This document shows positions 56,379-64,000 of a stretch of DNA of 64,000 bases, one piece after another. Numbering within the stretch: position 1 is the first letter of the stretch; every line of letters starts with the position of its first letter. The DNA is from Rehmannia glutinosa. Taxonomy: Eukaryota; Streptophyta; Magnoliopsida; Lamiales; Orobanchaceae. Location: assembly GCA_016081115.2 (NCBI GenBank), contig JABTTQ020002608.1, positions 744,001 to 808,000 of the forward strand. The letters are read 5' to 3'. Both the position numbers and the translations under genes were made by a program. Below the pieces are notes generated by a model. That model did not search any database and was not told the DNA's origin. It saw nothing but the letters and a program-made list of their open reading frames with translations.

Positions 56379-57005
56379 TCCCCTGCTTGGACCATAGTGC
56401 CGCTTGACCACGAACTTTTCTTAATCGTATAAGTATATTACTTAAATATATTTATCACGACGATTGTGGATGTGTGAAATCATGCATCATCTCTCGCGCG
56501 TTTTTCATACAACTAAATTTCGGATTAACTATATACATATCGCCACACTTGCACACAATCACCCAATCCACCGAGATTTTGTCTCACCCCCTCGTTTTCT
56601 AACCTTAGAAGATGACTTTGTCGAAGAAGTTTCGAACTCGCGCTTGGATTGAATTCTCGTGCTCACTTTGTTGGACTTACTTCCTATTGATATCTATGTT
56701 CCGACCGCTTTCTTTTATTTTTCTCTTTGTTGGACTCTTTTATTTTTTTGCCATTCGACTGTAATTTAAGGGCGTAGGACCCTTTGACACTTAAGTCGAT
56801 GATATGATGTGTACTTTATTTCCTAGTTCGGACTATAAGCTATTTGGTTGTTGGGATGTATTTGTAATCGTGTTGTACTTGTAGTTTTCACGCTTTAGAC
56901 CTTATTTCACTTGGGATTATTGCATCATTTTCTAGAATATTGGATTTATTTTTGTTTAAGTGATTGATCGCCATCGCGTCGCGTTTGGGGACGAATGCTT
57001 GATGG

Positions 57006-57020
57006 TGGTATCGAGCTCGG
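57006..57020 (+). other. gypsy-2 primer-binding site candidate
   Basis: TGGTATCGAGCTCGG, one base short of the TGGTATCAGAGC complement of initiator Met-tRNA. The same shortened form (TGGTATCGAGC) occurs in copia-C. Confidence 0.6.
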
Positions 57021-57489
57021 TTTGTAAGGAGGAAACTTACACCGAGTTGACCCGTGATAGGTTATCTCGACCTTGGATTAGGTACCACTACTAGTTGACC
57101 TAAGTTGAATCTTGGATGAATATTTGAACTCTTTTGGGTTGTTATAGTGTTAAGATATCCGGATATTCCTCTATTTGGACGTTAGGTGATTTAGAAAATC
57201 CGTGATTTAGAGATTATAATGCCGATATGGTGAGACTCGAATAATATGAGGATATCTCTTGATAAGTATATGATTTGGATGTGATATATTATGGGATCTA
57301 GACACCTAATGATATTACTTTTGGGGAAAATGATAGTAGGGGAATCACTAAGTATATTGATCAATGATAATACCCTTGTGTTATTCATTCTCAAGTACCG
57401 CACAAGCTTAAGTAAGGGAATTTGACTTGTGGTTTAGGTATCACGAAAAAGATACATTAAAGATGTGACTATTATACGATCTCGACTAG

Positions 57490-58530
57490 ATGTTACCACT
57501 AAATATCCCTCCCGAGGATAGACGAACTATTTGATCAACTTCAAGGAGCGACGGTGTACTCGAAGTTTGATTTACAACAAGGATATTATCAATCAAGATC
57601 CGTGAAGAAGACGTTTCCAAAACGGCATTTCAAACAAGATATGGACACTACGAGTTTGTAGTGATGTCTTTCGGTCGATTTAACGCATCAAACAACATTT
57701 ATGGATCGATGCATTGAGTCTTTCAACCTTATTTGGATTAATTCGTAGTGATATTCATTGATGGCATACTCGTATACTCTAAGTCTAGAAAAGAGCATGA
57801 ACGTCATCGAAAATTGTTTTGGAGATACTACAAGAGCACAAGTTTGTATGCCAAATTCAAAGATGTGCGAATTTTGGCTTAGTGAAGTTGAATTCTTGGG
57901 ACACATAGTATCAAGACTTTGGGATCGCCGTAGACCCTTCAAGGTACAAACATTGGTTGAATGGAAACAACCCGAGTCTCAGAACGGAGATCGAAGTTTC
58001 TTAGACTATTTGGATATTATCGAAGATTTATCCAGGATTTCTCCAAGATAGCCGGACCACTCACTCGACTAACCTGCATAAGCAAGTCAAGTTTGTGTGG
58101 AATGACAAGTGTGAGGCTAGTTTCAAGGGTGAAGAAACGACTCACTACGCCTCGATCTTAGCCCTTTCAAAGGGAAATAAAACTTCGTCGTCTACAGATG
58201 ATGCATCAAAGGAAGGACTAGGAGCAAAGTGCTCATGCGGGAAGGAAAGGTCATCGCTTATGCATCACTTAAAGCTCAAGCCGTATGAGACAAATTACCC
58301 AACGCATTGACTTGGAATTGGCGGCGATAATATTCGCGTTAAAGAAATGGAGGCACTATCTCTACAGCAACCTTCACGATTTTCACAGATCACAAGAGCT
58401 TGAAGTATCTATTCTCTCGAGAAAGACCTCAATGCGAGGCAATGGAGATGGATGGAGTTAATTGAGGACTATCACTTTGATATTCAATACCATCCCGGGA
58501 AAGCTAACGTAGTAGCCGACGCGCTTGAGC
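57490..58530 (+). pseudogene. gypsy-2 RT and RNase H remnants
   Basis: RT blocks in broken frames: IDELFDQLQGATVYSKFDLQ then QGYYQ near 57520-57590, and KTAFQTRYGHYEFVVMSFG near 57615-57670. A degraded FIDGILVYSKSRKEHERH near 57755 stands for the YxDD-region strand, with DD lost. The connection domain (SKIAGPLTRLTC) and RNase H pieces (SDASKEGLG-like, LKPYETNYP, then IQYHPGKANVVADAL near 58490) follow. There are many frameshifts and single-base losses. Confidence 0.82.
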
Positions 58531-58559
58531 AGTAAAGGCGAGTTTAGCGACTAATGATT

Positions 58560-60141
58560 CGAGAGTGGAAATCATTAGAAGAGTGAGCACTTGGAATCCG
58601 ACGAGAACCAATACTCATATTTCATGTGCTAATATTTCGATTAAACCCGATCTGCATTTGAACGAGATCAAGGAAGCACGGGGAACATATGTGCATCTTA
58701 AAAAACTTAAAGAGAAGATACTTAAGGGAAAGAGTTCAATTCTTGGTACATGAAGATGGAATTATTAGATTCTAAAAAATCGAGTTTGTGAACCGAGTGA
58801 CAAGCAGATTAGGAATAGAATCCTCGCAGAGGCACACCTTTCGAAATACACTATACATCATGGAGGAAACAAGATGTATAAGGACTTGAAACGGAATTAT
58901 TGGTGGGTAAACATGAAGAACAGGTAAGCGGAGTTCGTTGCGAGATGTTTGACTTGTCAACGAGTAAAAGCAGAACACCAACAACCATCTGGTTTATTAC
59001 AACCGTTGAGAATTCCCGAGTGGAAATGGGAACACATAACGATGGACTTCGTGACGGATCTACCAAGGACGAGAAGAGGCCATGATGTTGTGTGGGTAGT
59101 CGAGACCGACTCACGAAATCGCACACTTCTTACCCACGAAGAAAACCGACGACTTGTAGAAATTCGCATTGCATTTATATCCGAGAGATCATTCGACTGC
59201 ATGGAGTGCCAATCGACATTGTGTCAGACAGAGACCCGAGGTTTGTCTCCAGATTCTGGAAGTGCTTGCACGAGGAATTGGGTACCTCGCTAAGTTTCAA
59301 AGCAAGATAAAAGACATCCACAAACCGATGGCCGATCCCCGAGTGAACGATTCAAACCCAGAAGAATCTTTGCGAGCATGCACGCGTTGAATTTCAAGGA
59401 AGTTGGGATTTGCACGTACCATTGGCCGAGTTCGCCTATAATAACAGCCTATCGTGCCACGATTGGGATGGCACCCTACAAAGCCTTGTACGGGCGAAAG
59501 TGTAGATCTCCACTACACTTTGGGAGATTGATGACCAATGGACTCAAAAAGAAACGAAAGTCGCCCTCGATTCCAAAGGTCGACTTAGTTTAGGAGGCCA
59601 TAGAGAATGTCAAGTCGATCAAGGAACGGAGCCACCAAAAGAGTTACCAGGACAAGAGGAGAAAGGACTTGGAATTTGAAGCCGAAGATGAAGTATTTCT
59701 CGGACTCTCTCTCCATGGAAGGGATTGATCAATCCAGAAGAAAGGAGGCAAGTTGAGCCGAGATATATTGGACCTTACAAGATTTTGTAGAGGATCGAGA
59801 AGTTAGCCTACCGACTCGAGTTACCAAAGACAAGATGCGGGAATGCACGATGTATTCCACGATCGACGAGGTTAAAGAAGTATCAACCGGATCCCGAGCA
59901 TATAATCACCCAAGAGACTACTCCTAAGATGAAAACTTTATCCTACATCGAGAAACCAATCCGGATCATTGACCGAGACACGTCGATTTGCATAATAGAG
60001 AGATTTCGATGGTTAAAGTGGTATGGCGAAACCACAACCGAAACGAAGACGCAACGTGGGAGATGGAAGAAGACATGCGGAATCAATATCCGAGTTGTTT
60101 CAAGAGAATTTGGGGATCAAATTCTTTTAAGGAGGGGTGAA
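58560..60141 (+). pseudogene. gypsy-2 integrase and C-terminal domain
   Basis: Integrase zinc-finger end CLTCQRVKAEHQQPSGLLQP and catalytic-core start WKWEHITMDFVTDLPRTRRG are near 58945-59080. A region with GVPIDIVSDRDPRFVSRFWK is near 59200-59260, and ATIGMAPYKALYGRKCRSPL near 59457-59520. The C-terminal part has RFRWLKWYGE, LRRGEC and a WK-type remnant that resembles the chromodomain-like end of chromoviruses. The frame is broken repeatedly. The purine tract follows directly. Confidence 0.82.
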
Positions 60142-60611
60142 TGTGAGGCCCCGAATTTTAACAATGTGAGATACGGTGTTATGTAGTGATTATTTATTCG
60201 GCTATGTATCACAAACCTATTATTAATGAAACACAACTCTACTTTTATTTAATTCTTCCAACGTCAATTACGCTTCGCATTTTTGTGCTTAGCAATTTTA
60301 TATTCTCCTCTAGTATTAATACTTGATCGAATGACTACGACAATTTTATATTCTCCTCTAGAAAAGAAAATCAAATATGTTTTTTTCCTAATTTCGAAAA
60401 TACCCTTTTAAATAGGAGGTTATTTACATTTTTGTTAAAAAAAAAAAAGAAATTTCATCATCCTAAACTTATATTTTTGGCCATATGTGTTTAAAGGGGA
60501 ACCAAATCATTTCTTTTACCCCAACAAACTTTAATCCTAATTACAAATAAAAAATAAAATAAAATAAAATAAAATAATCACCCCATGGAGCTTACTTTCG
60601 CCATAGCTTCC
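60142..60611 (+). repeat. gypsy-2 3' LTR, first part
   Basis: Aligned with 52706-53350, but with an internal deletion: after ATGACTACGAC it repeats CAATTTTATATTCTCCTCTA and jumps to AAAAGAAAATCAAATATG. The remainder is expected right of the window, beyond gypsy-3. Confidence 0.82.
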
Positions 60612-61999
60612 TGCTCGACCGCTAAACACCTATAATAAATCTAGTAATCCTCGCAAGAGAACGAGATCAATCGTAGGGTAGCAAGTTCACCATAAGTCGT
60701 CTCTCAAGGAAGACTTAGCCGGCAAATAATTATTATGTATCAAAATAAAGTAAAATAAATCCTAAACACTCTAACTGATTTGTTGGTTTTAAATAAACTA
60801 AAAGAAAACAATAAAAAAAAAGACGAATTAAAACTAAGCAGATTAAATTTGGAGAAAAAGATATGGAAGAAAATTCTAGGATTATGGATTCATCTCATCA
60901 AACTTGCAAGTAGAATATCAATTAATTGATCATGCGGTTAACAAATATAACAAACATGTAAAGACTAGGTCTAGAATCGATAACTCTCGTATTCACGATT
61001 ATGGCCTATCCCAACATAATTTGCTATTTTCATTAAGCCTTGGGTTAGATAATACATTTCGATTCATATCTAACCCCCTGAATAAATTTAGTCCAGAATA
61101 ATATCTTCTCTCGATCTCAATTATTCCCCCAAAACAATCAAAAGTTGATCGGACGATCAATTATCAAATAAAGCAATGTATTCAGGAAAGCAAATCAATT
61201 AATCAATATTTATGCTTGTTGCTTGAATCAAATCATCCTAATCCTAGAACAAGGAAATTAGTTAATGCTTGGGGATGTGGTCATAATCTCAATTGAAGGA
61301 AAGAAAATAATCATAAACATAATCATGCAATAATAATAATCACCCAACAATTGAAATTAGACAAAAGAGATGAAGAAATCTTACTCTATGATTAAGAAGC
61401 AATATAACTTCAAGGGAAGAACCAAGCAATCCTAATGTTGAATGAAAGAGAAAAATACCAAATACTAAAGTTTAGAAGTGCTAAGAATGAGAGTGTACGA
61501 AATTATGGATCCCCAAGTGTTATTTATAAGCCTAAAAACCCTATACAAGGTGGAAGAATCCAAAAGAATAAGGAAAAACGAAATAAAAAATCTGGAAATT
61601 TCCGCCGCCAGCGTGCCTTGTGCGCGGTCTTCCTTGTGGGCGCCGTTGAGCGCCGCGGCCTTCCTTGTGCCCGCTTCAGAGGATTATCTTTGTGCGCGTC
61701 ACAAGATACTTGCGTGGCGTGCTCAATTACGTCAATCATGACATTGCGCGCCGTGCTCTCTTGCGTGCGCGCGCAAGACAACGTCGTATGCTTTGACCGT
61801 CTTTCGCCCTTAATGTCCGTTTTTGACCGTTTTAGCCCGTTTTTAAATTCTCTTTTTACGAAAAACCTACTTAAACAACCAAAAATACCATATGTAACAT
61901 ATGACAACATAAAATGGGGCAAAATGACACAAAAATACGCACAATCACTCATACGAAAAATAGAAATCACACTAAATTCACATAAAAACATATAAAACA
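60612..61999 (-). repeat. gypsy-3 3' LTR
   Basis: About 1388 bp with TG...CA ends (TGCTCGACCG at the left, ATAAAACA at the right on the + strand). A GC-rich CGC-repeat stretch at 61610-61790 opens spurious frames on both strands. Confidence 0.75.
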
Positions 62000-62469
62000 A
62001 CTCCACCACACTTAGCCTTTTGCTTGTCCTCAAGCAAATAATAATGTCAATAAACTCAACAAGAAATATTATGTCCAATTTGAGAATCAATTAATCCATA
62101 ACACTATGTTCCATCTACCTCGGATTATTCCTCATCGATCCCCAACCTTCGCAATAAACTCACTCGGCTAAAGTTAAACATCAATCAAAATGTTTGGCCT
62201 TCCTTACTAAATTTCAAATTTGTGTCGAAAGTTGCAACCTTTTTTATTCACACAACAAATCACGCAATTACTAGCAATTTTTTTTTGCTAGAACTCCCAA
62301 GATATTCTTCCACTAGGTATAAACTTCGGATGTTTTCCAAAGGCTCCTAGGGTGGTTTCCCATACTCATGTGTGAGCCGCCGTTTTACGTAAAAGTCAAA
62401 CATGGGGCTCATGAATGCTCCTAGTTACTAAGTAGCTCAACCAGCGGAGTATAATCTCGATTGTTCTAT

Positions 62470-62511
<42 letters not shown>

Positions 62512-63160
62512 GTCAAGGGTAGCAATTTTGTGTACACACAAATCAAAATAGGGTTTTAACTTAATTCACATCAATGAAATCTCATAATTCAAGCCCCACA
62601 ACTCGTATTATTGTTTAACCGTCACTTAATTCGTTCACCACAAAGGCTAATTCACGACTTAGTCAAATCCTACGTATTAAATTCACAAAGTCATTTCATA
62701 TTTGAAACTCAAATTAATACATCTATTTCAAGTTGACTAAACAACACTATTATTAAACTTGGGATAATCACTAGGCAAAGTAAAAACATAGCCATATGCA
62801 ATAATCATATTTTATCAATGACTAATCATCCCCCACACTTAAATCACGCAATGACCTCAATGCGTAAAAGTAAAAGAGAAGGAAAAAGATACGTCCATGA
62901 GAAATGCGAAGATCGATAAATGGCACCATAGTCATATCCGCCAAACAAACCGCAAAGCCATGTGAAGGGAACAAAATAATAACACCACGCACATGAAAAT
63001 ATGAAAACACACACACACAATTTTTTTTTAATAAAAAAAGCGGTGAAAATATTTGGGTTGCCTCCCAAGAAGCACTCTTTTAACGTCATTAGCTTGACGG
63101 TGTCAATAGAGAGATTCAAGGCGGGTCATCGAGCAAAACCCTATTTACCACCTTGTAGTT
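62000..63160 (-). other. gypsy-3 non-coding 3' region and purine tract
   Basis: The purine tract is at about 62000-62012 (reverse strand TGTGGTGGAGTT), preceded by TTGCTTGAGGACAAGC, a phrase common just before this kind of LTR in plants. A T run of about 40 bases is at 62471-62511. No coding. Confidence 0.7.
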
Positions 63161-63161
63161 T

Positions 63162-63680
63162 TTATCGGTTGTTTTCCACTTCGAAGCATATTGCGTTCTC
63201 GCCATAGGACATCTTCCACGTGAGAATCGGTCGAGTCAACAATCGATAATCATTCAAAACACATGCGGGATTACGAGCTATATCAAAAATTGAAAACGTT
63301 CTGATTCGCCCAAGACATTCATATCGAAGTTTTCTATTTTTGACATCAATCAAAGTATTAGTGGTTGTCATGAATGGTCTACCCAACAAGATAGTATTAT
63401 CTTTAAGACTACCTTTATCCTTTTCCATATCCAAAACAACAAAATCAAAGTGAGAATTTTAAGGCCATCTACTTGGACTAAAATATTTTCAACAATGCCT
63501 GTAGGATACCTAATGGACCTATCGCAAGTTGCAAACGTAATCAGGTGAACTTTAATTTCCCTAAATCTAATTGTTTAAAGGTAGAGCAAGGCATAAGGTT
63601 AATTCCGGCTCCAAGATCAAGCATACTGTGACTTCCTTACCATTCCCAAAAGAAATATTGATAGTGAAACTACCTCGGAT
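63162..63680 (-). pseudogene. gypsy-3 aspartic protease
   Basis: The catalytic block reads LDLGAGINLMPCSTFKQL (near 63630-63575), with the active-site Asp in DLGAG. It is preceded by GSFTINISFGNGK. After frameshifts the flap side resumes at DMEKDKGS and ILLGRPFMTTTNTLIDVKN (63434-63330). The second conserved protease block, ILGRPFLATxxALIDV in relatives, is intact. At least two frameshifts lie between. Confidence 0.82.
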
Positions 63681-63859
63681 CTTGTTTTGGGCATGGACTT
63701 AAAGCGAGAATAGAAAGTTCATGGGAAGGCAATCCCGTGCTTGCCTCCATATTCATGTCTTCTTCACCGCTTCAACTTCCTTTTCTATGTTCGTGATACC
63801 CGCAGGGTTAGATGTGACAATAGAAAGAGGAAATCTCACTTTCATGATCGTAAATCTCA

Positions 63860-64000
63860 CCAAATTCAAGAACGGTGATGGATTGAGCTTGTCTTTGGTT
63901 GGCTAGGATGTGTGTCCTGCTTGAATATATGTCGAGCTATCTCACCAACTTGAGTCGTCAATTGACCAACTTGAGTTGTCAATTGACCAACTTGAGTCTC
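63860..64000 (-). pseudogene. gypsy-3 gag C-terminal part
   Basis: From the right edge the reverse strand reads ETQVGQLTTQVGQLTTQVGE then IARHIF, an exact 7-residue repeat (TQVGQLT) encoded by a 21-bp tandem. Relatives have a single LETQVGQLA-type block here, usually ahead of a zinc-knuckle-free gag end. The frame is lost near 63865. Confidence 0.7.

Larger units (their letters stand above)
52706..57005 (+). repeat. gypsy-2 5' LTR, about 4.3 kb
   Basis: The left border is firm; the right border is set by the primer-site candidate and may be off by a few bases, because no clean CA end is visible (…GCTTGATGG). It contains the AAGGTAAG array, a long tract of 'ggaccaaattgtaa'-like phrases (54600-55600) and a 45-bp tandem array. 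Much of 55010-56610 is shared with gypsy-1. Confidence 0.65.
52706..60611 (+). mobile_element. gypsy-2: Ty3/gypsy element with very long LTR
   Basis: TGTGAGGCCCC starts both the 5' LTR (52706) and the 3' LTR (60142), and about 130 bp after each start are nearly identical. A candidate primer site TGGTATCGAGC lies at 57006, which puts the 5' LTR at about 4.3 kb. The purine tract AAGGAGGGGTGAA immediately precedes the 3' LTR. The internal region is only about 3.1 kb: it contains decayed RT, RNase H and integrase but no gag or protease. The integrase C-terminus resembles Del/Tekay chromoviruses, which are known for long LTRs. The 3' LTR is interrupted at 60612 by gypsy-3. Confidence 0.85.
60612..64000 (-). 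mobile_element. gypsy-3: gag-protease-only Ty3/gypsy element
   Basis: Inserted in the gypsy-2 3' LTR after CTTCC (60607-60611). On the reverse strand the order is gag end, protease, about 1.1 kb of non-coding DNA, purine tract (GTGTGGTGGAG) and a 3' LTR. Protease is followed by the TGACGTTAAAAGAG...GGGAGGCAACCCAA phrase that marks this kind of plant element. No RT or integrase lies between protease and the 3' LTR, so it is non-autonomous by design or by deletion. The 5' half is beyond the right edge. Confidence 0.82.

Noticed and set aside
61435..62090. Overlapping long frames on both strands, about 186 codons each
   Set aside because: They lie inside the gypsy-3 LTR and are opened by its GC-rich CGC-repeat stretch.

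Overview
The window is nuclear DNA of a flowering plant, AT-rich and dominated by transposable elements. The host genes are a small family of plant RING-H2 ubiquitin ligases and a CDKG-like cyclin-dependent kinase. The elements are typical of plant chromosomes: Ty1/copia and Ty3/gypsy retrotransposons with initiator-Met primer sites, an L1-type LINE, a tRNA-derived SINE, and MULE, hAT and Harbinger-like elements. A Lamiales eudicot is a weak guess, based only on remembered repeats of the GAGACGGTCTC type.

The backbone is a decayed cluster of RING-H2 genes. Two look intact: 5747-6181 (+) and 17685-18092 (-). One is frameshifted, with a changed C-terminus (13954-14537). One is split by a hAT-like element with a perfect 8-bp target duplication (30283-31808). 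The rest are fragments (19445-19533, 23351-23711, 51943-52045). Several copies share the same upstream block: a CCTAATAGGATATGGAA-type box, then AAGGTAAC, then a TCTATAA TATA box. The same block precedes an intronless kinase reading frame at 39607-40515, so this kinase copy appears to sit behind a RING-gene promoter.

Layout, left to right. 1-2165: truncated gypsy-1 (-). 2178-2294: hAT transposase scrap. 3813-4901: non-autonomous MULE. 5747-6181: RING gene 1. 7530-13203: hAT-like element interrupted by complete copia-A (7960-12831, TSD ATATT). 13954-14537: RING 2. 15133-16466: second MULE. 17685-18092: RING 3. 18370-18897: Harbinger-like MITE. 19445-23711: RING 4 remnants around truncated copia-C. 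24400-29258: long non-coding LTR element (LARD-like, TSD CTATC) carrying a SINE and a tandem array. 30283-31808: RING 5. 32624-33830: decayed Ulp1-MULE (DUF1985) gene. 34546-39309: young copia-B (TSD CAGAA). 39607-40515: kinase. 42027-42902: a MITE and a MULE. 43023-48634: LINE. 48990-50980: degenerate repeats. 51943 to the right edge: a nested stack in which RING 6 is cut by an LTR element, that by gypsy-2 (52706 onward, LTR of about 4.3 kb), and that by gypsy-3 (60612 onward, (-), gag-protease only).

The genes do not form a pathway. What unites the window is duplication: blocks of RING gene plus flank were copied repeatedly and then broken by successive element insertions, many of which still show their target duplications. 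I did not find a defence system, CRISPR array, RNA gene or metabolic cluster. The most unusual host observation is the kinase with a RING-family promoter.
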